DNA from: Monarcha castaneiventris obscurior
Taxonomy: Eukaryota; Chordata; Aves; Passeriformes; Monarchidae
Length of the DNA stretch: 64,000 nucleotides
Direction of reading: 5' to 3'
Assembly (NCBI GenBank): GCA_026261815.1
Contig: JAMPIT010000174.1
Span: 12,090,001-12,154,000 of the forward strand
Shown: one piece after another, positions 1 through 14,200 of the stretch
How positions within the stretch are numbered: the first letter of the stretch is position 1
Layout: each line of letters opens with the position of its first letter
The notes under the pieces: generated by a model
Told to the model about the DNA's origin: nothing
Databases searched by the model: none
Seen by the model: the letters and a program-made list of their open reading frames with translations, nothing else
Made by a program: the position numbers and the translations under genes

Positions 1-1753
1 AAAAATTTTTAAGTGAAATCCAAATAGCAATCAAATATCGTAAGTCTATAAAATAAGGCTGAAAATTTTATGAGTACATTCTTTCTCAGAGGATTCCCAC
101 TACTTCCTGTTGCTATTCTCAGCTTAAAATGTACAGAGACGCGAAAATTTAAATTTACTAGGTTGAAAAACATTAACCAAACTTCTCAGATATCCCAAAA
201 GGACCAGTTCATGTTTAGTTCAAGTTTTGGGCAAAAATCTCAATATTTTTCAAACCAGTGTATTTCATATCAGATGTTCTTTTTCCTTAGTCTCACAGTA
301 AAACCTTTTCTTCTAATTTGGTTTAAAAGACAGCTAAGTCAAACTGGTTTAAACACACTGAAAACTTTGGCTTTTCGAGTTTTGATTTTGCCATCAGCAT
401 TTAGACAGAAACCTGAGGAGTTTTCTTACATGGTAGAAACAACAACCGGTGAAGTTTGAGCTCAAGTGCAGCACTGGCTGCATTGTAATTTTGATTGAAG
501 TCTCTTACATGGCTCTCCTGTCTATAATAAACAGATCCCCAAACTCTTAAAGCCTTTTGTATATTCTTAAATCTAGTCTAAATTCTCTAAGCCTGTTGCT
601 AAAATAGATTTCCATGTTACTGACAACAATTCTTTATTTAATATTTGTATACAAAGTCAAATAATGTTCTAAAAGTATCTGAATATGTAAGTATGTAAAT
701 AACAATCACTCCCATTCTACAGAGCTGTTTTCTGCAATGGAAACACCTTCTTTCCTTTATTATTCCAGATGTTTTGCACATTAAGCTATTGATCCCTCAG
801 AGAATTCAAATAAATAGCTAGTTTCCTTTATAGCTGCACTAAAGAGAATAGAAAAGAAAATAGCCAGTTTTCCTTTTATCCTCTTATCCTTAGAGAATAC
901 AAATGAATAGCCTGTCTTCCCTCTGAACAGAAAACACAAGATATTTATTGCTATCATCTTAGGAAGCTAATAGTTAAATGGCCAAAAGGTCAGGAACACT
1001 AAGGAAAAAAAAATAATCCCTGGGTATTGAAGCAATATATCTCTCATAAAAGGGTACTCTCTGGATTTTAAAATGTGCCATCAAAATACTTAATAGAACA
1101 AATCAAACCTCCATCCCATTGTTTACTTTCTTAGCATTTTGTCTTACTAAAATTAAGGAAAACTTAATAATTTATTTGGACTCCAACAGAAGAATGACAC
1201 TAAACTGCTTGTCAGCTTTTAATTAGTCGCCAGCTTTTACTGGAAAATTACAATCTCTGTTAAGAATGGCTATATTTTATGGAATTGTTTGTTTTTTACT
1301 AATATTGGAACTATTTTGGTTTGAAAGCAGCAGAAGCAGAGTGCCTACATGTGCTGAGTTAAAGAAGAAAATTCAACTCTTGGACTCCCAAATAGCTTCT
1401 TTTATCTGCAAACAAATACAGAGCAGTAAGGCCTTTCTGCATAAACTGTCATAATAGATGTTTGGCTTTTTTAGCAGTTGCCATGAAAGTATGTCTTGTT
1501 TGGGAAATAGCTGGATTATTCACTTATCATTTACTACTTTTTTTGTAGTCTGAAAAAAAATATTGTAGATTATATAGTCAAAGGTCACAGGCTCATTATA
1601 AATGTCTTTTCATAGAGTCAGCAAATATTTTTGTTGTAACAGTATTCCTGACACTTACTATATAATTCCAACAGTGCACAGCATAGTCTGAGTAATAGGG
1701 AGTCTAACATTAAAAGCATGTATTTACATTGTACAGAACATGAATGAATGTAC
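1..1753 (-). other. SEMA3A: SEMA3A intron 2, 5' part (incomplete)
   Basis: This sequence follows the exon 2 donor GTACAT and runs off the left edge of the window. It is AT-rich and contains no exon, repeat family or RNA gene that I recognise. An open frame of 129 codons on the plus strand at 70-459 has no recognisable motif and is probably fortuitous. Confidence 0.85.
1748..1753 (-). promoter_or_regulatory. SEMA3A: 5' splice site of SEMA3A intron 2
   Basis: The minus strand reads CAAAAG then GTACAT. The exon side is good (AAG), but the intron side departs from GTAAGT at +4 to +6 only partly, so it is a moderate-strength donor. It falls exactly after the codon for Lys90, where homology to known SEMA3A ends inside this exon. 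Confidence 0.85.
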
Positions 1754-1911
1754 CTTTTGATATTCCTTGATGTTAACCAGGTTGAAAGAAAATATGTGAT
1801 CCTTTGCTCCAACATACAGCCGACCACGTTCTTCGTCCAAGAGGAATGTATGGTAACTGGAGCTATTAGCTAGTCCATTGAAATTGATTATATTGTTGGA
1901 TTCCAACATTT
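1754..1911 (-). CDS. SEMA3A: SEMA3A coding exon 2 (start of sema domain)
   Basis: This 158-nt exon completes codon 38 and encodes residues 39-90, the first strands of the sema beta-propeller domain that binds plexin. Seen: the peptide runs from MLESNN through FNGLANSSSYHTF, LLDEERGRLYVGAKDHIF and SFNLVNIKEYQK, which matches class 3 semaphorins nearly residue for residue. The NSS sequon at residue 53 is at the position of a known N-glycosylation site in human SEMA3A. The ending NIKEYQK is, as I remember it, the chicken form (human has NIKDFQK). The exon is bounded by CTTACAG upstream and GTACAT downstream, and joins exon 1 in frame (1 base + 2 bases). Odd: Gly is found where I recall Ser in the DEERSR motif, and there are small differences near residues 45-47. 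The remaining sema, PSI, Ig and basic domains lie outside the window to the left. Confidence 0.95.
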
Positions 1912-1943
1912 CTGTAAGATAAAGGTAATACTTTTGTTGTTAA
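1912..1943 (-). promoter_or_regulatory. SEMA3A: 3' splice site and possible branch point of SEMA3A intron 1
   Basis: The minus strand reads CCTTTATCTTACAG immediately before exon 2. A TTAAC at 1943-1939 places a candidate branch-point adenosine at 1940, 28 nt upstream of the last intron base, within the usual range. The acceptor is assigned by homology and phase; the branch point is inferred from motif and spacing only. Confidence 0.75.
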
Positions 1944-4900
1944 CATGGTCAAATGAAATAGAGACTTATATTTTGAGTCATACGGATATATTTTTAGGAA
2001 TTTGCGCTTATGGTGTAGAAACAAGTGAAAGCGTTATGTACCTGGGCCATTGAAGGTTTTTATTTCACACAGCCAAACTGCTTGTAAGTTTCAGCTCTAC
2101 ACAGAGGTCAAAACAACAGTGAAATCAATGAAAAGCCTGTATGAGTTTTTAGGTGGTTAAATTCTATCAATGTAACTCATCAACTGTTGGACAAAGTTCA
2201 ATTTTGTTCAATCAATGAGATTTGCAAGGATAAACTTGAGGATAACCAGCTGATAAAAAACCACATCTAAACACAAAATCTCCTACTTCCAGCAGAAGAA
2301 ACTGTTTCATAAAGATCTGTAAGTTATGAGAAAAGGGATAAGAATTACTAGCTGATGAGATAAAATAACATGTAACATCTATTCTTAAATGTATTATCTT
2401 CTGAGCTTTCTCACACAGGCAGCATGGAACAAGAATGAAATTAGGGAAAGTAACTTTGCTTATTTTTAAACTCAAGAGTAATTTTCTAGTTCTGATATTC
2501 CTCACAGAGATTTTGCATTTGCCATGGACAGGATTTTTTCAAGTACAAGGATCCACAGAATCATCTCAGCTATTCAAATATTAACAAAGTCATGAGCATT
2601 TTTCTGAAAAATATTTTTACCATACATTAATATAGACCATAATAGTATAAATATTAATGAGAACACACTTTCTTTATGCATATATTCATATTGGGACCAA
2701 AACCAAACCACCTCTATCATTTTAAGGCATGTCTGCCTTAAACTGATGACTAGTAAGTCATCAATAAGAAAGCTTCCTGGTGTTGACAAATCCTATATGG
2801 TTCAAGCCCTGACCTTGTGAAGTATGAAGGCAAACATGCAGTCTTAGGAGCAGGAGCAGTTCCATTGATGAAGCCATGAAGACAGATGAGAAAGGGAGTT
2901 AATACATCAGCGTCCAAAGGCTGATGGCCAGAGGGCATGGCCAGAGCTTCAGGTATGTAATGCTTGTGTCAATTCTGCCACACATGCAAGCCAAGAACAT
3001 ATGTAACTCCTCTCAGAACAGATGCCAAATGCCTGGATGTCTAGGGTTCACCTAACAGTGCAGCTACCTTCTATGGCTTTTAGGTTTTCAGTAAGTTCAC
3101 TCCCATTTTCCACCATTACTCTGAGGAGCAAGATAGCATCCCATATGCTGTTGGAAATTAAGGAGAAACTGCTGTTAAAACCAAAGCTTCTGCCTAAATT
3201 TCAACTCATTTTCCTTCTTTTTCACTCATTCTTTTGTATTAAGAAGGAAGATGTTAGGTGGGGACTTTTTGGATCTATGTAATAGTGATACTTTTGATTT
3301 TACAGAATTTTGCACCTGCAGCTTTGCAGCTCTGCAGAGGTTAAACCTATTTTTGATGTTCACTTATACCCAGAGTATTTTGAAGCAGGTTGAAACTCTG
3401 TAAAAGCATCAGTACGCAACATGTTCGAGGAAGACAAACACTGATAGTTACAAACCATTTGGGATAGCTTTTAGCTTTAGTATTCTTTGAATTTATTTGG
3501 AAAAACTCTCACTACCACCAAAAATAGTTAATTCATGCAGCAGTGTAGCAAAGCATCAGAGCAGACACTATATTTTTTTCCTTATTCTACACTTTTTGTC
3601 ACTAAGTTTAACTATACATTTTTATCACGAACTTGTACTGCTCAAGACTGAAGCTCACTTTTAAAAAATTATTTTTCTTTTAAATGTAACAATCAAATTA
3701 CCCCAAGCAGCCTTGTCAAAATAATTCTTATGGCTTCCTGCCAAGTTCTAGAATTTGACTCTATTGTCCTCCAGTTCACTTATTTGCATTTTGTAAGAGA
3801 CTTTACTAATTCTCTTTACTTTGTAATGACTGATTCAGATGTCGAATGTCGACTTGCTGAATAGCGAGTGATGTAGATGATTGATTGCTTAACTTGTCTT
3901 AAAACTCTCTTGGCTAGAAATGCTTTGCTGTCATCTGTATCTGATCATTTTTCTTATAATACAGCTGTCAAAAACCTTTGTAATTTTTTCATCTTTGTTG
4001 GTTTGAACTCGTATAGGTACGATTCTGCCCTTTGTGACTGCGGCGTAAAGACAAGTGTCTGCTGAAGTCGATGTTACACAAAGGTAAAACTGATAAAAAT
4101 GGAAATGAGATCAGTTAGGCACACAGCTACTTGGCTTAAAAGAAGCCTGATATGATTTTGCTAATGTAGAGTTCTAAATATTCACTTTTACAGATGGTGA
4201 TTGATGTTTTCTTTTCTTTCTAATATTCATGAAATAGGTGAGATCACAGCATTGAAGTCTAAGGTTTGTTATGGCCAAGAATAAATTACATCATCACCTT
4301 CACTGTTCATAAGTCTCTACAGTATAACTTAAAAGGACCAGGTGTGGCTGAGCAGGGAAATATATATAACTTTTTTTTCTTTTAATTTTCTGTTACTTTC
4401 AGAGCATGTAACAATATTAAAGGTAACACTGTTGGGTTTTTTATGAACGTGCAATTTAAAGTCAAACTAAAAGCTAAATTCCATTGCCCTCTCTAAGAAT
4501 GGGACATTTCTTCTAGGTTTTAATTCAGTATGTGTCATATTGTCACATTACTGACTTTTGCAGATGACAACTAGATTTCCAGGGTCTGTTGCCCAAAGGA
4601 TTAGGCCTAAACATGCTCCAAGCAGTGTATTTCAAATCATGGGACATCAGGTTTCTCCCTGTCAGGAATCAGGTTGAGAATATAGGCTGAGGAGAAAAAT
4701 GTCATTTGTATGTTGATGATTCTCAATTACTACTAATTTAGGTAGGTTTGATCTACATCACAAGTGGGAGGTGAGATCCTAAGTAATTTTTGCAGTTCCT
4801 CTGCTGTTTATTCTAATTGATATGTATTTATCCAGTGATGAATGTGGCTCTATAGACCATTCTGGAACAGGGTGTTGAAGGGCAAAGCAATGGCATTTGC

Positions 4901-7900
4901 ACAATCAATACAAATTAAGTACTCAAATTCATTAGTTTCAAAGTGTTTACTATCCAGGGTCTTCAGTATCCAATGAGTGACTATTGCTGAGAGAAAGAGC
5001 GAAGACAGGGCTCAATCCCAGAAGGGCACTGGCATCCATCAATTCTGCTAAGAGTCGATCACTCATGCTGGCAAGGTTTGTGGATGATCGGTGATAACAT
5101 AAACCAAGATTTACAACAAAGATTGCACTGTAATGACAAGAGGAAATGATGAATGCATTCAATGAATCAATGAGATTAATACTGTCTACTAGGCATACCC
5201 TATTTTTTTTTTTATCCTTATTAAATGTTGGCCTATCCATGACCTATGCAGACAGATAATGGTTGATGGTTGCCTGTTCTTAAAGTCTTTTTTTTTTACT
5301 TCCTCTCTGATCTGTGCAGTAATTATTATTGCAAAGATGGAACATTCACATTCTTTTTTTCAGTAATATCCCTGAGAATTTCTTCAGTAATTGCCCTGAG
5401 ATAATTTTCTCATTTCCTTTTGACACATCCTCAGCTGTAGTCATGTTTGTATCTTTGAACAGGAATGAATGAGCCCTATACAGCTAACCACTGCACACTA
5501 CAACTAGCATTGTCTGTGAAATGCTGAATGAGGTACATTTAAAGTGGGTGGTAGTATTTTGAAGGTAAAAGAGATGTCATTGTTTTTGTTATTGGTGCTT
5601 GATTCCCACATTTATTAAAGTGTTACAGGTGACCAAAACTAACAGTTTGAAATATGTGATGATCACTGAAACCAGATGGAGGTTGAGTTTCTCAGGGTTT
5701 GTGGACTATAGATGCTCCTAATAACCACTTCAACTAGCTTTAATTCACATTCCTGACTTGCTTGCTCAGTCTTAGTCTCCTTTCTCTGCCAGTGTCCAAG
5801 CTTGAAGTACTAGACCTTTTCCAATGCCAAAGACTCTGCATAGTCTTTATTAACTGATGTGTCTGTTGATCCAGTCTGACTTGTGTCAGAACATTCACTT
5901 TGCCAGATCGAGTTGGCAAATTTACAAAAGAAAACCAGTCCCTAACCCTTGCCTTCATTTTAATACATGGTTATTTAATTTGCTAATGGAATTGTAACTT
6001 AATAGTATATATACACACAGAGGGCCAAATTCCTGCTGTGAAATCCATGGAGATATGCATGCACAAGGAATGTAGATTTGGTTTATTTTTATCATACTTC
6101 TTCATTAAAGAAGGAGCCAGAAAACCACAGCTATAGCTAAGATGAATACACTCAGGCAGATCCTGAAGTTTGCTTTATCCATGGTTGGTATTCCACTGTA
6201 AACCTTGTTTTATGTCTGTGTTCCCTCAGTGGAGTTTGTCAGGAGGAGAACATAACAAAAGAAAATCATCTTATTTTTTACTTATCTACTAGCAGGCAAA
6301 TTATCTTTAATCCTTTTAGCGAGAGGGAGTTTGCCTGTGTAACAGCTTAGAAAATTTGTGGGCTTTGGCCTACGTCCCTGTCATAGACTTCACAATGACA
6401 CACACCAGCCGAGACTGTTAAAGGTCAAAAGGGCACATCAATTTCTCTAAAAACCAGAGGAAAGGTCTCCTAGTTTCCTCAGCAGGATTCAGATCTGGGC
6501 CTGTCCTATTCCTGGTGACTCTGCAGAGTGATTGGGAGTGGTGCTCGTCACAACATGCTTGTGAAGCCAATGAGTGGGTTGCTGGTTGCACAAAACTCTC
6601 GACCTTCATTCCTTTGCCAGCAGCGATAAGATCTCACTGTAGATCTCCCAGCAGTAGATAAAAGATGAGTCAACGCCATTATGCCATCAAACAGGGATTT
6701 TGCTGAACTGTGAGCAGTGCCTCCCACAACGTCATGCTAGAACATTTCCTTCTTCTCTCGCCAGGCCTCTACTTTGGCTACAGAGGATCAGGTGGCTGCA
6801 TGTTTGCACATGCATTTGTTGCTTACACAGATGCATATTGTGCCTGTTCTGTGTATCAGCATGTGTATCTTTCTAAATAATCCCAGGTGTAAATTAGTCA
6901 TTACTCTTTGAGTAATTATTTGCTGAATTCTTAGATGCATGCATGGAAAGGAGTGGGTATTTTAACTCCCAACCTCTCCCGTAGCTTCCCCATTTTATTG
7001 CTGTGAGTGCAGATGGTGACTTCTGCCCCAGTCAAACAGTTAAGGAAAAGGCAGGAACTGGCAGAAATTCAAGAGAGCTTCCTGCAAGGTATGAGCCAGC
7101 AGAGCTTTTTGGCAAAACCAGCAATATCAGCATAGAAAAGGCACTGTACTTGTTGGGAGTCTGGTCCCCACCTGGATGAGACAATGGCTGCCATACAGTG
7201 GGATATTTCAGTGGGGTATTTCCTTATATAATGGAAAACACTACTCTGAAATCAGGTGAGCTTGACCCCATGCCAGGCCTAATACTTAGTAAAATGGCCA
7301 ATAGCCTGAAGGATAACAACTCCTTTCCCCCTATCCAGGATTTAACTATTTTATACTACAATTATTTTCTTTCACTGACACCTCAGACATCACTGGGACC
7401 TTAGGATCTAGCCCTTAGTGAGGAGAAGGGTTCAGTCGTCCACCCTAATTAAAAATAACTACCTAACAGTCTGTGGTACAATTCAAATTTCTACAAAACA
7501 AAGAAAACTAATTCATACTTTTTTTTCTTTTTTAGCATTTCACCCACGGTGGGGTGGGGAAGGGGGGAATAATTGCAGGAACATTTGTTTTGTTACATCT
7601 TTTAGTTTTACTAAAAGTCAGATTATCTTCCTTTCAGTTAAATTCAAACTGTTCCAGTATTTGCTAGCTATTTTACCTGTAAGTCTTTGATTTCATATTA
7701 GGAGCAGAGGAATGAAGAGACATACAAATTATTGACACCCTCCCCTCCAAAAAAACCCCAACGAATTATGCTTTCAGATAATTTTAGAATTTTTCTGCTT
7801 GGAAATATCAGCAAGTAATCAGTTTATCTCAAATGAAACAAAAAACAGGCTTATGAAGTGTATGAGATCACATAGTGCAATAAGTGATTTATCCATTTTT

Positions 7901-8972
7901 AGAAATGTAACATGAAAACTTGTAATCAGCACCTTTGGGTTTTTGCTACATTACAGTCAGAGAAACTTGACACTACACAGCGTTTGTTGTTGATGGCAAT
8001 TCACTGTTATTGTAATTTGAATGAGATAAATCACTGGGAGAAAAGGGAGGGTTATCTTATCAGTAATCAAAATACAATTGGAACAGAGCCCCTCACAGCT
8101 GTTCAATCAGTCCTAGCTTTCATCCTCTTCGTCTACCTTATCATAACAGTTGCCAATCACCTGGTTTCACTGAACTCTACTGGAAGGAGAAAAAAACAGT
8201 ACTGTATTTGTTTTTGAGGAAAACTTTTGCTGCTGAGAGAACACATAATTCAGAAACACAGTTGAGGGAACTATTACAATTTAACAATTAGAGGTAGCTA
8301 GGACAAGATATACAGTTTTTTGTGCACTTGTGATGTAAACCAAGAATTTTAAATGAAACACTTCTGCCTACCTTCCACTACAGCAAAGAAAACTTGAAGG
8401 CCATAAGTATAGTTTGATTAAAACCAGATACCTGGAAGGAGGAATGTTACACCAATGTTTTGTTTCAGTTGCACCAGTATAAGCATGGAATCCTTTGACT
8501 TCAAAATACTGATGCATATGTTTTCTATACTGTAAAACTGAGAGAAGATTTTAGCTCATTAATGTCAGCACTATTTAGCTACATGACAGCCCTTAAAGTG
8601 TTTTTAGTTTGAGTAATTGAAAGGGTCACATGATATTTCAAAGACATAAAACATTCAGATTTTTAAAGCCAACCTGTTTTCCCTTTATTATTTGCATTAT
8701 TTGTCCTTTTGGTCTCTGAAAGTGAATCCAGATTATCCCTATTGCTCAGCTGTTTTCTTATAAAACATGAGAAATATTAACCTATGAGCTAAACAAAGAC
8801 CTGTAAAGCTTGATCTCATATATTTGTAAAATTATTGTAACAATCCATATTAAGAATTTGGCTTTGTGAGAAAGGTTATGGCACATATTTAACTGTGAAC
8901 TTCACAAGTATTTAAGCCCAAAATTGTTACAAAATCACAGACTTACATTACCCATACTACCTATAGCATTTT

Positions 8973-8986
8973 TGTGTGTGTGTGTG
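8973..8986 (+). repeat. (TG)7 microsatellite
   Basis: Seven perfect TG dinucleotides in intron 1, possibly length-variable. Confidence 0.9.
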
Positions 8987-9217
8987 ATGAATCAGGCAGA
9001 AATATATGATGGCAAAAGCAGACCACAGTCTGGTTTTACTAAGATGTTGTCTGTCTAAGCAAAAATTTATCTGTCTTGAGATTTGAGTAGGTAACATCTT
9101 TGCTACCTTCCACTTGTGTTGGTATATTATTTCAGGAGAAATAATGAAAGTGATACATCATACTAATGAGCACCCAGATCTTAAGGAGATCTATAACTAT
9201 CAAGGTACTTTAAAATG

Positions 9218-9243
9218 TGGCAAAATAATATGGCAAAATAATG
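9218..9243 (+). repeat. 13-bp tandem duplication
   Basis: TGGCAAAATAATA is followed directly by TGGCAAAATAATG, with only the last base differing. It is a simple slippage product in intron 1. Confidence 0.85.
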
Positions 9244-10091
9244 ATCTAATGCAAAGCTTATAAATATTCTAACTCAAATACCAGAAACACTGCAGGCATA
9301 TTAGCTCAGCCCTCTGAGCTTGGTTAGCCCAATGTGGCACTGCATGACCTTAAATTGCACCATCTGAGCTAGCACAGGTAAACAGACAGCTAAATCTCAT
9401 TCATTAAATAACTCAGTTATCAGATCTAGTTAGAAGTTAATCAATTTTCAACTCTCTGTGTGACACTTCTGTGAAGTTAGACTTCAGCAAGCAGAACTGG
9501 TACTGGTTATCAATTAAGTAAAATTGTGGGTAGTTGTAACTTCAAGGAGTGATTACCTTATCTATAAAGAGTACTGGCCTTGTCTCATTAAATACCGTAT
9601 CACAGAGGCACGAACACCTTTGCAAGGCTAACACACAGACAGCTGTTTTGCCAGGGCAGAGATGTATTTCATTCGGCCAGGCAGGAATGAGATGGGAAGA
9701 CCATCACATCCTATCCTCGGCATGGTTGAGCTATGTGTTGGGTCCAAGTGCCCATGGAGCACAATTTTTACTTACTGACTGTTCCCAAATAAAGCGAGAC
9801 ACAGATTACCAATTCATTAACTTTTTCCACCAGAACAAAAGCAAGGCAGGAAAGGAGCTGCTGTTCTCTATAAGCACAGCTACTTGATCCAGACATTGAC
9901 CATGCTGCAGCATACATACACCTGGGTTACCCTGAAACTCACTTATGTACCCAGAGTGTCCAACAACACTGGCTAAGAAGCCAGCAAAGATGAACTGATT
10001 TTTCTCTTCATCTAATTGTGACTCGATAAAGCTGCATGTTGAATATTAGGGTGTTTTCTCAGGCAAGCTACTTTGAAGTTAAATCAAGAGA

Positions 10092-10117
10092 CATGATTAT
10101 GTTTATTCATAATCATG
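10092..10117. other. Inverted repeat, 10-bp arms, 6-nt loop
   Basis: CATGATTATG and CATAATCATG are perfect reverse complements separated by TTTATT. It is AT-rich and lies within intron 1. No terminator or element context is apparent, and a stem of this size can occur by chance in 64 kb. Confidence 0.6.
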
Positions 10118-10748
10118 ACAATGAAAGATATACTCAATGCAAAGACAAAATTGATGCCTTTTGTACAAGTACAATTTGAGAATTTTAGGCTTATTTATTT
10201 ATTATTATTAAAGTCAGTTCATCTTCCAAACAATCATTACTTCTGAATAAAACCTCCAATGAGAGTAAAACTGTCAGAATAATGCCAGAACCTGTCATGA
10301 AGTTTGGGGACTATGACGTAAAAAACTACTTAAACAATGGTGTTTTAGAAAATTCCCTTCTAAAAAGGGAACCTCCTAATGACATTAACCTGAAAGTTAA
10401 AAACCTAGTCAGTGTCTTCGTGATTTTCACACCATGGACTATTAGGAGTCAAAAGTAACAACACTGTCCATATGTGTACTGGAATTGCAGTTATGATAAA
10501 ACCTTTCCTCATGCAAGCGTATTCCTTTCCCAGGGCAAGAGTACTGAAGTATTTTTAACTCCTAAAGAAATCTTGCTTTCAGGTACTAAATCAATGTGCT
10601 TCAAAAATAAGTTAGCTCATTTAGAAGATTTAGCAAATATGAGCTGAAAAGTTTCATCCCTATGATCCTATATCAGAGGAAAATTTTTAAAAGACTGGTG
10701 GTTTTATTTTCAAGTTGACTTTGCTGTTTCACAACCAAGTTACCATCA

Positions 10749-10780
10749 ATTCTAAGAAAGACTAATTCTTAGAAAGACTA
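10749..10780 (+). repeat. 16-bp tandem duplication
   Basis: ATTCTAAGAAAGACTA is followed directly by ATTCTTAGAAAGACTA, with one mismatch. It lies 195 bp before the CR1 fragment in intron 1. Confidence 0.85.
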
Positions 10781-10974
10781 AGCCTGTAAAGGATTTAGAT
10801 GTCAAAATTGAGACATTGTGAGAATGAGGGTGACCTGCAAAGGGTGAGCTGTCAGTAAGCAAGGGTGTCAGTGCTTTCACTGGCTTAAGAGGCTGCAAGG
10901 GAGAGTGTCTCTACAGCTTCAAACACTGGGATGGGGGAAATCCAGAAGAGGTAGATTTGATCTGAAATTAAACA

Positions 10975-11224
10975 AACTCTAAACTGACTGCAGGCAGGTT
11001 TAGATTTGACAGCAGCAAGAAATTCTTTGCTATGAAGGTGGTCAGACACAGGCCCAGGTCGCTCAGAGACGTGGCCCTGAAACTGTTTAAGGTCATGTTG
11101 GATGGGGCTTCTAAAAACCTGGTCTAGTGCAAGGTGTTCCTGCTCATGGCAAGGTGTCCCATGCTCTTGGAACTAGATGATCTACAAGGTCTCTTCCAAC
11201 CCAAACCATTCTATGCTTCGATAA
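10975..11224 (+). mobile_element. CR1 LINE 3' fragment, degraded
   Basis: The sequence follows the CR1 3' untranslated region: AAGAAATTCTTTGCTATGA, GGTGGTCAGACACAGGCCCA, TTGGATGGGGCTTCTAAAAA, CTGGTCTAGTGCAAGGTG, GGAACTAGATGATCTACAAG, then TTCCAACCCAAACCATTCTA. The terminal 8-bp repeat is decayed (ATTCTATGCTTCGA). Only the 3' end is present, as is normal for 5'-truncated CR1 copies. The left limit is approximate. It lies in SEMA3A intron 1 in antisense orientation to the gene. The many differences from the usual CR1 sequence indicate an old insertion. Confidence 0.85.
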
Positions 11225-14200
11225 AGTCATTCTCTGCCTTCTCTGATGTATTTTATTTTTATTTTACTACTGAACTGACAATATAAGCCTGCACAAATTG
11301 TCTACTAAGGTGAATTATTTAATATGCACAATACGGTTAGGAAGCTTTGTAATGTTTGCATATGCAAAACTGCAAAATAGAATAAGTAACACTTGTGTTT
11401 TCAGCAGATTTGTGATGGAAAAGGCATCTGACCTGCTTCAAGAAAGGTCTTTTTATGCTTGAAAATCATGTGTGAAACTCTTGTCTCTATCTGTGTAACA
11501 ACTCTTCAAAGTCCTCTGATTAATAAGATGCAAAAAGGGCTTTGGGTTAGCCCTGCTAGTAGGTAAATCATTATAATCATTATAATTTATATAGCAGCTG
11601 GCTTAGATGGACTGTGTCCAGCTTTTCGTATATGGGTACATATCAGTGACTTCATATTTTTAATTTCAGACATAGCTATCAACACTGCTTCTGTTAAAAT
11701 TTGTTTTTGCAGAGTGGATTCACCCGTCACTTTGATCACATACCCAGCACTTTGAGGATTTGTCTTTTAACACTAAGAGAATGGATGAGTAAAATTCATG
11801 CTTGGATTTACATCCTTCTCTCTTCTGATAGCTCTTGTTTCTCCTAATCCATAAGTGAGGTTTTGGATGAATTTCAGCAACAGGCTGAAAGCAGCAACCG
11901 CAGTTAAGCAGTCTGTGTAGCTCACATGCAGATACACACAGCTCTGCTGTGCACTTTAATTGCAGCAAAATACAGCACGGACCTCTAACCCTTGACCCTC
12001 CTAGCACAGAGTCCCATGTCAAAATAAAGTGATAAATGCCCCATTTTGTTCTTAATTTAACCTAATGAAAATCAATGGACTTACACCATGGATAAAAGAT
12101 TCTGATTGCTGTGGTTCTGCAATGTGTGCAATATATTTATCATCCATTAGAATAAATTAGTAAACATTATTTATTAAATGTTTCCAGTTGCACCTACAAT
12201 ATTCTGTGCATCAAAAAGGAACTTCCAGTTTCCTCTTCCATCCAAATGTCATAAGCATAATAATCACCCAGCAACAAACCCCCATTTCTCAAATCAAAGT
12301 GAATTTTCTCATGCCTGATACTGCTCTATCAATCAAAGCTTTAAATTTCTTTCAGGTTATACAAACCAAACTAGATCTACTTCCATTATTTTTATAATTA
12401 TTACACACTCAAATAAGAAACAAGAAATTTATAATTAACTGCTGCATTCAAAATGGAAAGTAAACCTTACATACAATTTTTACATTAGATTTTTGGATTC
12501 TGGGCATATTCTAAAGGGGCTGGGAGGAATACATTTCTACCCAAAATTTCTCTACATAGAAGCAAATTTGCAACTGTAATTCTGACAACACCAAGAAATT
12601 ACAGTGTGAAGAGCTTTAACTAGTTTTAAAATCACCCCAACTTTGTCTTAATCCACTTCACATAACACACAGTTAAGCTGTAGAAATTCTTTACATGGGC
12701 TATTGTAAATGGTAAAACTGGTTATAGTTTCAAAGGACAAAGTGGCAAAATCAGAAGCTATTAAATTTAGAGACACAACCTCTAGCTCACCTAGTTCCAG
12801 AAATTAAAATTGTAGGACACTTATAGAGTATTCTGGGGAACTCTCACTCTTTGATTGACCTAACCCTGTTATCTTCTACTGCAGAGAACCCCGGTTATGG
12901 AAACACCATATTATATGTTTGCTTTGGCTGTGGTTGGAGAAGGCATATTTCCCTCCTAATCATGTGTGGATAAAAGTGCAGCCATGACCTGAGTCTTGAC
13001 AGGGAAAGTGAAGATGCAAAACTTGAAGTCTAATTCAGCAAAATGACTGCTGCAACTCCCTTCTCAGCTGGCCATGGCGCCTCCCTCACCCTTCCTCCTC
13101 CCCACTCCATCTCCCCTCCTCAAAGCCTTTGGGGCCTCCCTGAGTGAGTGGAAGTATCTGCAAACAGCATCATTTCACACTGATTGAATTCACTTTCTGT
13201 AACAGCATTTCAACCTCTCGTTTCTTCTAAATGCTTTTTGTTTTGAAATAACTTGTTCATATTCGATCTTTTAAGTGAACTTCAGAAATACCCATCAGCA
13301 ATTTCCAGTAGGGGTGGAAAAGGAAAAGTGAGTGGATTATCAACAGCACTCTGGTAGCACCTCCTGTCTGGCTGGGCTTAATGCATGATGAGGTTTGGAT
13401 ACAACTCCATGGTGCTTGACCCCCGAGCACAGGTTCACTTGCTGAAAGACATGTCAGTGTAAATACAGTTGGATTTGTTTGAACAACAAATCACCTGGTA
13501 CATCAGCCTCTATTTAGAGCAGCCTCAGAAGGGGATCCAATGACAATTAAAAGTAACTTTATGATGTCTTGACTCCAAGACCACTCAGCCAGTCCCACCT
13601 GAACTGGCTCATAGCAGGTTCCTGGTGGCTGCTCTCAGCTGACATGGCCCAACTGCAGCATGTCCAGTCACATCTCCTCCCACCTCCTGCAGCAAATGTC
13701 AGTAAGAGGGAGGTGACGCACACAAATTAGAACTAGAAAAGTGAAAATACTGTTCCAAAAGTAACAAAAAACAAGCAATACTTTGTTAAACAAAACTTGG
13801 AGAGGAGGAGGAAAAAGCTGGCATGGCTGCCTGATGTGCTAAAAATCCATCTTTTTCCAGAGGTTTTATTCTTTTCCACTCTCTTTGAACTAGCAGACAG
13901 GTGATCTAGTCCACACCACTGATCCTAGGTGTCCATCAATCTAAATAAATGGTAGCTCTTCTTGCATCAACACAATAGCATCATTATCCTCAGTGTTAGC
14001 ATCAGGAAAGAAAATAATGAAGTTTTTATTTCTGAAGCTCCAGTGGAATATAAATGAGAATCATTATATCATTTTTGCTCAAGCCACAAAAACTGCACTT
14101 TTCTTACCAAGACAGAAATCAGAGATCACATTCATATCATCTACTTTGTGCCCCTGTCAGAACAGAAGCCTTTAGAGAATGATCTGTAGACTGAAGATAT

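Noticed and set aside
70..459. 129-codon plus-strand open frame in intron 2
   Set aside because: No recognisable domain and ordinary AT-rich composition; antisense to SEMA3A within an intron.
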